A DNA stretch of 64,000 bases. It comes from Crassaminicella indica (GTDB lineage Bacteria > Bacillota > Clostridia > Peptostreptococcales > Thermotaleaceae). Position 1 is the stretch's first letter, and each line of letters begins with the position of its first letter. The stretch covers positions 248,001-312,000 of the forward strand of contig NZ_CP078093.1 of NCBI RefSeq assembly GCF_019203185.1. The letters are read 5' to 3'. Shown here piece by piece: positions 9,522-18,139 of the stretch. Below the pieces are notes generated by a model. The model did not search any database, was not told the origin of the DNA, and was given only the letters and a program-made list of their open reading frames with translations. A program made the translations under genes and the position numbers.

Positions 9522-9555
9522 ATGAGTACAGTCTTATAGCCAAGACTGCACTCAT
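9522..9555. terminator. candidate bidirectional terminator hairpin
   Basis: ATGAGT-A-CAGTCTT pairs with AAGACTG-C-ACTCAT around a 6-nt loop, with one A/C mismatch. It sits between the convergent protease gene and thrC. T-runs are poor on both sides, so function is uncertain. Confidence 0.45.
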
Positions 9556-9565
9556 TATCACCAAA

Positions 9566-11068
9566 TTATTTTCTTTTTTCAATATGTAAAATATCTTTTA
9601 CAACAGTTTTCATTTCCTGCTTTTCACATTCTGTAAAATGTAAAATAGGTTTTTGATCAATATGCTTTATAGGTTTTGGAATGTCCAAGCCTGTAATTTT
9701 TGATAAAAGCCTGATCATTTCAAATTCATTTTCTTCATAATTTTTATCCATTAATCCATCTAGTACACTCTTTGTAAACTTATAAGGACTAGCAGTAGAT
9801 ACAATTACTGTTTTTGTTTTATCCTTTGTCTCTTTCTTATATTGTTCATACACATTATAAGCAACTGCCGTATGGGTATCTATCACATAATTTGAAGAAT
9901 CATATACCTTCTTTATAGTTATTAAAGTTTCATCATCTGTTGCAAAGCCTCCATAAAAATCTGATAGATTTTTTTGCATATTAGGTGTGATCTTATATTG
10001 CTTTTCTTCACTCTCTAACTGCTTCATCATTGTGCGAATCAATCCTTCATCATGATTGCTGATTTCATACAGCAGTCTTTCTAAATTGCTTGAAATCAAA
10101 ATATCCATAGATGGAGACTTCGTCAAAGTAAATTTTCTATTGACATCATATACTCCTGTACTCAAAAAATCTGAAAGTACATTATTTTCATTTGATGCAC
10201 ATATTAATTTATTAATAGGCAGTCCCATTCTTTTAGCATAATAACCTGCCAGAATATTCCCAAAATTCCCTGTAGGCACAACAAAATTTATTCTTTCTCC
10301 TACCTTTATTGCTCCCCTTCTTAATAATTGAATATAACTATAAACATAATAAACAACCTGAGGAACTAATCTTCCTATATTAATAGAATTAGCAGATGAA
10401 AAAACATAATCACAATCAGCCATTATTTCTGCAAATTTATCATCATTAAATATTTCCTTTACCCCCCTTTGGGCATCATCAAAATTTCCATTAATCGCCA
10501 CAACATGCGTATTATTTCCTTCTTGTGTAATCATTTGTCTTCTCTGAATTTCACTAACCCCATTTACTGGATAAAATACAATAACTTCAGTATCCTTAAC
10601 ATTTGCAAAACCTTCTAAAGCAGCTTTTCCTGTATCTCCTGAAGTTGCTGCCAAAATAACAATCTTTTTATCTTCTCCTAATTTTTTTGCAGCTTTAGTT
10701 AATAAATGTGGAAGAATCGATAATGCCATATCCTTAAAAGCAAGAGTCTTTCCATGATAAAGCTCTAAAAAATATATTCCGTTTTTTTCTACTAAAGGTG
10801 CAATTTCCTCTGCTTCAAATTTATTATCATAAGCTTTTTCAATAGCATCTTTTAACTCTTCATCACTAAAATCATCTAAAAATTTTTTCAAAACATAAAA
10901 AGCTACTTCCTTATAATTCATATGAACCATTTCACTAAAATCAATATCTATTACTGGAAACTCTACAGGTACAAATAAACCTTTATCCTTAGATAATCCT
11001 TTTAAAATTGCTTCTGCTGATGTTATATATTCATCATTTCCTCTTGTACTTTTGTATTTCATAACCAT
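9566..11068 (-). CDS. thrC: threonine synthase
   Basis: A 500-residue PLP enzyme of the longer threonine synthase class. It converts O-phosphohomoserine to threonine. The PLP-lysine motif is LAFKDMALS near residue 112, an N-terminal domain begins KYKSTRG, and the phosphate-binding ATSGDTGKAA loop is near 143. The ATG at 11068 has GAGGTG 8 nt upstream; a second Met is two codons later. No other threonine-pathway gene is adjacent, and no T-box leader was seen in the short upstream region. Confidence 0.95.
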   Translation of the reverse strand: MVMKYKSTRGNDEYITSAEAILKGLSKDKGLFVPVEFPVIDIDFSEMVHMNYKEVAFYVLKKFLDDFSDEELKDAIEKAYDNKFEAEEIAPLVEKNGIYFLELYHGKTLAFKDMALSILPHLLTKAAKKLGEDKKIVILAATSGDTGKAALEGFANVKDTEVIVFYPVNGVSEIQRRQMITQEGNNTHVVAINGNFDDAQRGVKEIFNDDKFAEIMADCDYVFSSANSINIGRLVPQVVYYVYSYIQLLRRGAIKVGERINFVVPTGNFGNILAGYYAKRMGLPINKLICASNENNVLSDFLSTGVYDVNRKFTLTKSPSMDILISSNLERLLYEISNHDEGLIRTMMKQLESEEKQYKITPNMQKNLSDFYGGFATDDETLITIKKVYDSSNYVIDTHTAVAYNVYEQYKKETKDKTKTVIVSTASPYKFTKSVLDGLMDKNYEENEFEMIRLLSKITGLDIPKPIKHIDQKPILHFTECEKQEMKTVVKDILHIEKRK

Positions 11069-11169
11069 TTATCCTTCACCTCAAACTTTCAATATTATTA
11101 TATAGGTTATAGTATACCAAATATTATCGTCTGAGTCTTTTGTTAATTTGAAATTTTAGGTGATTTTCA

Positions 11170-11202
11170 CTAAAAAAACAACTCAAGTATATGCACTTGA
11201 GT
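11170..11202 (-). terminator. rho-independent terminator of the methyltransferase gene
   Basis: ACTCAAGT/ACTTGAGT form an 8-bp stem with a 6-nt loop, followed on the minus strand by TTGTTTTTTT. It lies just past the methyltransferase stop codon. Confidence 0.8.
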
Positions 11203-11209
11203 CATTCCT

Positions 11210-11788
11210 TCATTTTTTTATAATCATATTTAACCAAAACTCATCCTCTCTTCCTTTTCGTACATCTTTAGTCTTCCATGTTTCTATAATATTAAGATAA
11301 GGAAATTGATCAATCAAACGTTTAAAGCTTGTTTCATTGTAATAATTAAAAAATCTTTCATTTCTCCATTCTTCCTTATCACCATATTTAAAGGATAAAT
11401 AAAAAATCCCACCATTCTTTAATGCCCTCTCACAATTTCTAATAACATTATTAATGTCCTCTCTATTTATATGAAGAATAGAAGCACAAGCCCAAATGGC
11501 ATCAAACTCCTCATAAAAATCCATCTCTCTCATATCAAGAATAATTACTTCCTTGTTTAAAAGCTTACTAGCTGACTTTACAAGTTCTTCTGAATAATCA
11601 ACAGCTAAAACATCATACCCCTTATTCATAAAGTATAAGCTATCTCGCCCTGAACCACAGCCAAGATCTAAAATGCGATCACCTTTTTTCAAATACTTTT
11701 CAAATTTTTGATAGATTTTTGTCATATCTGCTTTTATGGTGTTTTCAATGAATATTCTTGCGTTTTTATTGTAGTAGTTTTTAGTCAT
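11210..11788 (-). CDS. class I SAM-dependent methyltransferase
   Basis: A 192-residue single-domain methyltransferase. The SAM-binding motif I is ILDLGCGSGRDS near residue 40, the acidic post-I residue is in VLAVDYS near 62, and EFDAIWACASILH near 95 fits motif IV. The substrate is unknown. It is 13 nt downstream of the helicase fusion gene, so the two may be co-transcribed. Confidence 0.85.
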   Translation of the reverse strand: MTKNYYNKNARIFIENTIKADMTKIYQKFEKYLKKGDRILDLGCGSGRDSLYFMNKGYDVLAVDYSEELVKSASKLLNKEVIILDMREMDFYEEFDAIWACASILHINREDINNVIRNCERALKNGGIFYLSFKYGDKEEWRNERFFNYYNETSFKRLIDQFPYLNIIETWKTKDVRKGREDEFWLNMIIKK

Positions 11789-11801
11789 TTTACTATTTCA
11801 C

Positions 11802-14201
11802 CTACTCATATATCTCTTCATAAATCCCAATAACCTCTCCAATATATCGCATATCTTCTTCTTTTACAAAAATATCTTTATAACCTTTCTTCTCATTTAA
11901 AGAAGTCAAGCGATAATGGCCATTTTCATAAGTAATTTTTTTACAAGTAGTCCCCCACTCATTCTGATCTTTTATATTCACAATACCAATAACACCACTT
12001 TGAAAATAAGTCCCTGTTTTTACCAACACAACACTACCATCCTCAATCCCAATATCCATCATACTATCTCCTTTAATCTTTACAGCTACAATTCTTTCAT
12101 CCTTAGCAAAACTTTCTGGGATGAAGATATTTCCATCAAACCTTTCTTGAGTATTTAAAGGACTTCCTGCTGCACTATAATTCACAACCGGCACCTGAAA
12201 ACCTAATTTTGATCGATCAAATACATTCACACGTATTATAGGAATCTTTGTCTTCTTTGTAAATGGAAGTTCTATTGTTTCCTCTTCAAGAACTTCTGCA
12301 TATGTAGGTAAATCTTTAATAGAATGGGCAACAATTTTTCCAGCTACTACTCTTTTTTCATAAACCTTCATAAAATGACCATTGGTATACACCCCATATT
12401 TCACACTTGCATTTGAGCTAAAATAGCTAAGCAATTGATGCTCACCACTATCTACCCCTCTGCTTTTTATTTCGACTGCAATATAAGGTATACGTTTCCC
12501 ATCCACATTATGATAAACCATTAAATCCACATAGCCATTTCTAGTCCCAAAAGATACTTTAAATTCCTTTTCTATATCCAATGCAGAATACCCATAGATT
12601 TCTATCAGTTCTTTTTTAAACCATTCTCTCACTTTTTCATGCTCATTTTTTATAATAGTTATATCATAAAAAGGTCTGCATATTACCCCATCATCTACTG
12701 AAAAAAGAGTATAATCAATACGATCCTTCACTAAAAAAGGAGAAGGATATCCACAATAAGATGAAATATAGAGTCTTTCCTTTGCCCTTGTCATACTCGT
12801 ATATAAAAGCTTTAAATCCATTTTGTTTCTTTCTATATTTTCCTCTTCTTCAAAAGGCTTTTTCCCTAATTGATTTTCATTAATCCCTACAATAAATACA
12901 ACAGGAAATTCTAATCCTTTGATAGAATGCATGGTGCATAAAGAAATATGATTAGGTTGAAAATCGCTTTTATTTCCACTAATCAACTGAGTAGGATATC
13001 CCATTTTATTTAATACACTCTGAATCTCATTCAAATAACTTTTCGAAGGACTTAAAATTACAATGTCTTCATTAGAAAATTCTTTTGATGCAATTAATGC
13101 TTTGATCTTTTTGCAAATATACTTTTTTTCTTCATATTTATAATCAGTTTTTCCCTCTCCTATCCTCCAATGAATAAAATGATTAAGGACAGGTTTTTGA
13201 CCACATCGAGTTGAGAATTCTGGTTGAATAAAATCCTCTTCCCTTGTAAGATCCTCATCTTGTTTCAATATCTCTACAGCAGCCCTTGCAATTTCTACAG
13301 TGTTTCGATAATTTTTCCTAAGAATATAAGCATGTCCTACTGCATCAAGCCCTATAGACTTCCAAGTATACTGATTTTTATAAATACGCTGTGCTACGTC
13401 GCAAATAATAATAATATTGCTATTTTCTGCTTCTTTGTTCCAAAGATTAATAAGAAACTTCATCTGTACCTTAGATAAATCTTGTGCTTCATCTATAATC
13501 ATATAGTTATAAATAGGCTGAAAAGTTCCTGATCTTTTTTTCTTCATTTGATATTTTAACGCTTCATAATAAAAAGTAGGATAATCTAGAAGTTTATTTT
13601 TAAGAAGCTTATGATAATATTCTATATACATATCCCAAATAATCTGTCTTGCTTGTTCTCTAAAATTTCTTATCTCTCGTCCACTTCTTATAATGGATTT
13701 ATATTCTTCAAACTCTTTCATCAATTCCTTTTGTTTATCTTCATGATAACAACAAATATTACTTTGAATAAATTCAAATTCGTCTAATACAAATTGGATA
13801 TCCTTTGAAAACACAATAGATTGCTTATTTTGTTCCTTATGTTTTTCATAAATAGGTAAGAGTATTTCTCTTCTCTTTTGTTGATCCACAGGTACTTTAT
13901 ATTTGTTATTTCTCCTTAAAAAATTTCTATATATTTCATACACTAGCTGAATATTTAACTTTGGTAAACCAAGAATCTGTTTTTCATTGAAAAGCTTCAG
14001 CATATATTTCGTTAGCGAATTTGTAAAGCTAATGATCGTAGCTTCTTCCTGCTCTTTTATATAATCCAAAAGAAGTGTAGAAAATCGTTCTACTGCAACA
14101 GTAGTTTTACCACTTCCTGCAACGCCCTTTATAATCATCAATCCATTTGGCTTAATTTTTACAATTCTTTTTTGTTCTTCGTTAAGGATGATATCTGCCA
14201 T
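11802..14201 (-). CDS. SF1 helicase - PD-(D/E)XK nuclease-like - LexA/S24 peptidase-like fusion protein
   Basis: A 799-residue protein with three recognisable parts. (1) UvrD/Rep-type SF1 helicase, about residues 1-490: Walker A GVAGSGKTT (26-34), DEAQ box IIDEAQDL (235-242), SIKGLEFPVVF (about 426-436), and TSMTRAKERLY near 470. (2) A region of about 515-620 with FGTRNGYVDLMVY then PYIAVEIKSRG and HQLLSYF. D559, E577 and K579 fit a PD-(D/E)XK site like the type I restriction HsdR N-terminal domain. (3) A C-terminal S24/LexA-like module: candidate Ala-Gly self-cleavage site in YSAAGSP (A678-G679), Ser713 in GDSMMD, Lys754 in TTCKKI. ATG at 14201 has a GGAAGGTG ribosome site; a GTG six codons upstream overlaps that site and is less likely. 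The biological role is inferred only: DNA repair or defence with damage-triggered self-cleavage. Confidence 0.85.
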   Translation of the reverse strand: MADIILNEEQKRIVKIKPNGLMIIKGVAGSGKTTVAVERFSTLLLDYIKEQEEATIISFTNSLTKYMLKLFNEKQILGLPKLNIQLVYEIYRNFLRRNNKYKVPVDQQKRREILLPIYEKHKEQNKQSIVFSKDIQFVLDEFEFIQSNICCYHEDKQKELMKEFEEYKSIIRSGREIRNFREQARQIIWDMYIEYYHKLLKNKLLDYPTFYYEALKYQMKKKRSGTFQPIYNYMIIDEAQDLSKVQMKFLINLWNKEAENSNIIIICDVAQRIYKNQYTWKSIGLDAVGHAYILRKNYRNTVEIARAAVEILKQDEDLTREEDFIQPEFSTRCGQKPVLNHFIHWRIGEGKTDYKYEEKKYICKKIKALIASKEFSNEDIVILSPSKSYLNEIQSVLNKMGYPTQLISGNKSDFQPNHISLCTMHSIKGLEFPVVFIVGINENQLGKKPFEEEENIERNKMDLKLLYTSMTRAKERLYISSYCGYPSPFLVKDRIDYTLFSVDDGVICRPFYDITIIKNEHEKVREWFKKELIEIYGYSALDIEKEFKVSFGTRNGYVDLMVYHNVDGKRIPYIAVEIKSRGVDSGEHQLLSYFSSNASVKYGVYTNGHFMKVYEKRVVAGKIVAHSIKDLPTYAEVLEEETIELPFTKKTKIPIIRVNVFDRSKLGFQVPVVNYSAAGSPLNTQERFDGNIFIPESFAKDERIVAVKIKGDSMMDIGIEDGSVVLVKTGTYFQSGVIGIVNIKDQNEWGTTCKKITYENGHYRLTSLNEKKGYKDIFVKEEDMRYIGEVIGIYEEIYE

Positions 14202-14299
14202 AAGTACACCTTCCTTCACACATTCATTATTTATTACAAATTTCTATCTTTTCTGGGAATTTCCTTCAATTTTTTAGCACAATAAAATGTATAACATAA

Positions 14300-14336
14300 A
14301 AAAGATATTCGCTTGTAATCTGTGCAAATATCTTTT
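14300..14336 (-). terminator. rho-independent terminator downstream of CRISPR array 1
   Basis: AAAAGATATT (14300-14309) pairs with AATATCTTTT (14327-14336), and GC pairs continue inside with one mismatch. On the minus strand the stem ends in TTTTTT. It would stop transcripts coming from array 1 and the small reading frame next to it. Confidence 0.65.
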
Positions 14337-14359
14337 ATATATATTTATGAAAAACTTTG

Positions 14360-14578
14360 TCAAATCATTTTTACCATTCTTTTTGGATTTTTTCTAAAAT
14401 CTTTTATCTCGTATTCTTCATATTTCTCATCTTTAATAATTCTGATCTTACCATTAACAAAGTACATATACTTATCGCCTACTTTAAACCCTTGTATCAA
14501 TTTCATATATATAACCCTTAAGATACTATAATACTCTGTAAGACTATTTCCTTCCTTTTCACTTTTAGTCACATTCAT
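14360..14578 (-). CDS. hypothetical small protein on the trailer side of CRISPR array 1
   Basis: A 72-residue reading frame (MNVTKSEKEGN... to ...NPKRMVKMI) with a Lys-rich C-terminal half (GFKVGDKYMYFVNGKIRI). I recognise no family. The frame is open further upstream into the first CRISPR repeat, but a start inside the repeat is unlikely. ATG at 14578 has only a weak AAGG upstream; an internal ATG (MKLIQGF) has a better AAGGG. It could be a fragment. It shares strand and terminator with the array transcript. Confidence 0.35.
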   Translation of the reverse strand: MNVTKSEKEGNSLTEYYSILRVIYMKLIQGFKVGDKYMYFVNGKIRIIKDEKYEEYEIKDFRKNPKRMVKMI

Positions 14579-14631
14579 ATAAGTATGCCTTAAGAACTCA
14601 AAAGATAGATTGTAGATTTGGAAGAACAAGT

Positions 14632-16539
14632 ATTTCAATACATCTAATGTTTCGGTTCTACCTTTTACAGTTTCATTAGTGAATCCTATAGGCTTATTTC
14701 AATACATCTAATGTTTCATAAGGGTCGTTTGATCTTCAAGTCCCTTAACGATTTCAATACATCTAATGTTTCATAAGGGTCGTTTGATCTTCAAGTCCCT
14801 TAACGATTTCAATACATCTAATGTTTCGGTTCTACTACCTAATTCACCAACAACAAAAAAGATTAGAAGCAAATTTCAATACATCTAATGTTTCGGTTCT
14901 ACGTGCATGGTATTAAAAGTTTTTTATTAGATAAGTTAAAATTTCAATACATCTAATGTTTTGGTTCTACCAGAGTGAAAGATTTAGATGTTATACCAAC
15001 AAACTATTTCAATACATCTAATGTTTTGGTTCTACACTTCCCTGAATGCCGAGGGCTTAGGGAAGTATCCATTTCAATACATCTAATGTTTTGGTTCTAC
15101 AGATTCTCCTCATGGTTTTAAGCCTAATATTTCTCATTTCAATACATCTAATGTTTCGGTTCTACTTAATATCTTAGCAGTTATAAGTGTCCGAGATTTC
15201 AATTTCAATACATCTAATGTTTCGGTTCTACTGTTATTCTTCGAACATATCGTTCTGTATGGAAGATATTTCAATACATCTAATGTTTCGGTTCTACTGA
15301 AAGACAAATTAAAAGATTTGGTCCTGATATATGATTTCAATACATCTAATGTTTCGGTTCTACAAAGAAAGCGAATGGGTAGAAGATAAATTTATTATAT
15401 TTCAATACATCTAATGTTTCGGTTCTACTATGTTGGAAAAGTTGGAAAAACACTCTTGTTTGAATTTCAATACATCTAATGTTTTGGTTCTACTTAAAGT
15501 AACTTTATCAACAACCTCAATTTTAATATTTCAATACATCTAATGTTTTGGTTCTACAAATTATTTTGTTCTAAACAAATAACGATCTTAACTATTTCAA
15601 TACATCTAATGTTTTGGTTCTACCCGACTGCTTTTGAAGCATTTTCTTGAGGCTTTCAAATTTCAATACATCTAATGTTTTGGTTCTACATGTTCTGTAG
15701 CTTTTCTTGTGCCATTCCTATCTATTTCAATACATCTAATGTTTTGGTTCTACATGGTATCCGATAATATTTCCATTGCACCAACAATATTTCAATACAT
15801 CTAATGTTTCGGTTCTACCGAGTGGTGGCTTGGATGTATTTGTTTAAAAATTAATTTCAATACATCTAATGTTTCGGTTCTACTTCTCTATCACCAATTT
15901 AGTTCCTGGAATGAAATTAATTTCAATACATCTAATGTTTCGGTTCTACTCTTGATAAATCTATTAGTATTGGCTCTATTGACAAATTTCAATACATCTA
16001 ATGTTTCGGTTCTACTCTAAAATATTGGGAACACTTTTCCTCTATCTGATATTTCAATACATCTAATGTTTCGGTTCTACTTGGGTCTGATTATATAACA
16101 ATAATAAATAATGAATTTCAATACATCTAATGTTTCGGTTCTACAGAAAGTTTAATATCAATAATCACTACAGCAGGTTTATTTCAATACATCTAATGTT
16201 TCGGTTCTACTCTTATTTCTTTTATTTTTTTTCCTAGTCTTAAGTATTTCAATACATCTAATGTTTCGGTTCTACGTATGGAATCATTTACAAAGAATAG
16301 GAGGCTTGAAAATTTCAATACATCTAATGTTTCGGTTCTACCAACGGGGCTTGCAATTTTACTCTCAAAATGCTCTAATTTCAATACATCTAATGTTTCG
16401 GTTCTACTATCGCTATCCGTTGCAACACTGTTGCTCGTTTCACATTTCAATACATCTAATGTTTCGGTTCTACATAAGAAACAGTCCTTTTTTATTGCAT
16501 AATTTACATATTTCAATACATCTAATGTTTCGGTTCTAC
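14632..16539 (-). CRISPR. CRISPR array 1: 30 repeats, 29 spacers, type I-B-like
   Basis: Thirty-bp repeats separated by spacers of mostly 34-38 nt. In the transcribed (minus) direction the repeat starts GTAGAACC and ends GATGTATTGAAAT. The ATTGAAAN end is the typical 5' handle of type I-B repeats, so transcription runs from high to low coordinates. Twenty-eight repeats are full length. The repeats at 14696 and 14751 keep only 22 bp and belong to an exact 55-bp tandem duplication. Repeats carry either C or T at position 22 (plus-strand reading): T in 14941-15100 and 15464-15753, C elsewhere. No cas genes are present in the window. Confidence 0.98.
14696..14805. repeat. exact 55-bp tandem duplication with truncated CRISPR repeats
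   Basis: 14696-14750 and 14751-14805 are identical. Each has the first 22 bp of the repeat followed by the same ATAAGGGTCGTTTGATC... segment, so the GGTTCTAC end of the repeat is replaced. This lies at the distal (old) end of the array, where degenerate repeats are common. Confidence 0.95.
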
Positions 16540-16730
16540 CATTGAAAAATAAACATTTATTAATTTTAGTATATACAAACTTTTGTGTATTTTCAATTCT
16601 TTTAGCCATTTCTTCATAATGATTTTGCTTTTAATAAATTCCATAATAAAATCATCTGAAAAATTAGTAATTTCAAGTATTATACGGTTTTAAACAATTT
16701 TAATCTCTATGAAATCATATTAATTTATTG
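16540..16730 (-). promoter_or_regulatory. CRISPR leader of array 1 with sigma-A promoter
   Basis: The 191 nt next to the newest repeat are AT-rich and match the corresponding 191 nt beside array 2 with only three substitutions. On the minus strand TTGAAA (16596-16591), 17 nt, TATACT (16573-16568) form a good promoter about 30 nt before the first repeat. Its place on the array side predicted by the repeat handle supports leader identity. Confidence 0.85.
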
Positions 16731-16803
16731 CAAGTAACCCCTTGAACTTTATTGAATGAAGATATCATAATCCTTAAACTCAAGAATCAAAGCATTGCAG
16801 TCA

Positions 16804-17289
16804 CTATCTTAAAAAATCATCAAACTTACTCAATATATCTTGCTTTTCACCATCTTCAATATAGTTAGTAGGTATTTCAAAAGTTCTTATATCTATCTTT
16901 TCATCATCAAGAAGTTTCAGTAATTCTTCCATTAAAATACCTGTCTGTCCACTAATACTACAAGTTGGACTACAATGAATCCCTACTATCCCAACAATCT
17001 TATATTCTTTATTGATGTACTCTTTTATTATTTGCATATTCATTAACACAATTTCTCTACATATTTTCCTATATTCATATGAATCATACTCTTCTTTGCT
17101 CATAGGTTTTCGATCTAGTCCTAAAAACAAGTACTCTGGACAAGGTAATTGATGTATACCAATGCCTGAATCTAATATTTTTTTTATAATACTGGTATAT
17201 GCTCCCTTTGCTCTTGCTAGAGGTTTTACTACTGTATTTTGATTTAATATACAGTGTGAAATAAGAATAACTTTTTTAGATCTATTCAT
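16804..17289 (-). CDS. CD3072-family TudS-related putative desulfidase, copy 1
   Basis: A 161-residue protein beginning MNRSKKVILISHCILNQNT. Conserved Cys lie in SHCILNQN (13), LPCPEYLFLG (about 50) and HCSPTCS (about 107-111), consistent with a [4Fe-4S]-binding DUF523/TudS-like fold. TudS removes sulfur from thiouracil; activity of this branch is not established. Its start overlaps the end of the ECF S-component gene by 8 nt (ATGAATAG), which implies translational coupling. A near-identical copy lies at 22981-23466. Confidence 0.85.
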   Translation of the reverse strand: MNRSKKVILISHCILNQNTVVKPLARAKGAYTSIIKKILDSGIGIHQLPCPEYLFLGLDRKPMSKEEYDSYEYRKICREIVLMNMQIIKEYINKEYKIVGIVGIHCSPTCSISGQTGILMEELLKLLDDEKIDIRTFEIPTNYIEDGEKQDILSKFDDFLR

Positions 17290-17848
17290 TGGTACTTCTT
17301 CCTTTAATAATACTATTTGGAATACGATTGATTAATAATGCAACAAGAAAACAACTAACAAGCTTATCCAAAATATTGCCTGTAATTCTAGGAATAAATG
17401 CTGCCGTAAAAATGGTTTTTCCTGATTGTGCTAACCAAGTAAAAATAACATCATTTCCATCGCCTGTTATTCCCCCATAAATCCAAACAGCAATAGGTGT
17501 ACCAATAAGAGGTGCTATAACAGCTAAAATACATCCAACAATCATTGCCATTCTAACATTAAATTTATATTTTCTTGCAATAAAACCTACAATTAATCCA
17601 ATAGTTATATTTACCAATGCAAAAGGAATACCTTTAGGATTTGTTAAAATCCCTTGTATTACATTTGTTAATCCCCCAGTCAAAGCTCCATGCCACGGTC
17701 CTAAAACAACTGCCGTAAAAATTGTACCTATTGTATCTAAATATAATAATGGCAAATGTAGCATTTTTACAGCAGTACCAAATACAATGTTGATAACTAT
17801 CCCCATTGCTACATAAGTTAATGCAAATGTATTTCCCTTTGAACCCAT
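17282..17848 (-). CDS. CD3073-family putative ECF transporter S component, copy 1 (intact)
   Basis: A 188-residue membrane protein with about six hydrophobic segments, like the substrate-binding S subunits of energy-coupling factor vitamin transporters. ALTYVAMGIVINIVFG is the first segment, and a TGGLTNVIQG-type motif lies in the middle. ATG at 17848 follows AGGAGG by 7 nt; a GTG six codons upstream would overlap that ribosome site. Pairing with the TudS-like gene matches the CD3072/CD3073 pair known from Clostridioides. The substrate is unknown; no A or T subunit genes are nearby. A 5'-truncated copy is at 23459. Confidence 0.85.
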   Translation of the reverse strand: MGSKGNTFALTYVAMGIVINIVFGTAVKMLHLPLLYLDTIGTIFTAVVLGPWHGALTGGLTNVIQGILTNPKGIPFALVNITIGLIVGFIARKYKFNVRMAMIVGCILAVIAPLIGTPIAVWIYGGITGDGNDVIFTWLAQSGKTIFTAAFIPRITGNILDKLVSCFLVALLINRIPNSIIKGRSTNE

Positions 17849-18066
17849 TAAAAATCCTCCTAACACTATTGTTTTGTAATTATTATAATGGATAACTTTG
17901 TAAAAGTATAATTAAAATAATCTATAGCATTTTGTTAATATATAGATTTCTTACATTCTCTATAAACAATTACTTTCATCATTTTAGTCGTTTTTATGTT
18001 ATTTATAGATAAATATTTTTTAAGCTTAATACTTTTTGACTATCACTTAATTTTCATAAAATAAAA

Positions 18067-18104
18067 AGAAGATATTTCCTCCATCCCGAAGTACTCTATC
18101 TTCT
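18067..18104 (-). terminator. terminator downstream of the YpeB-like gene
   Basis: AGAAGATA (18067-18074) pairs with TATCTTCT (18097-18104), and the minus strand then runs TTTTTATTTT. Confidence 0.65.
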
Positions 18105-18139
18105 ATTTAATAGCTTTTTAATTTTCTTGTTATAACATT

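Noticed and set aside
11069-11169. T-box or riboswitch leader upstream of thrC
   Set aside because: The region is short and no specifier hairpin, T-box sequence or known aptamer motif was seen.
14579-14638. Start of the small gene beside array 1 inside the first CRISPR repeat
   Set aside because: The ATG is part of the repeat and lacks a ribosome site; a downstream ATG is more likely.
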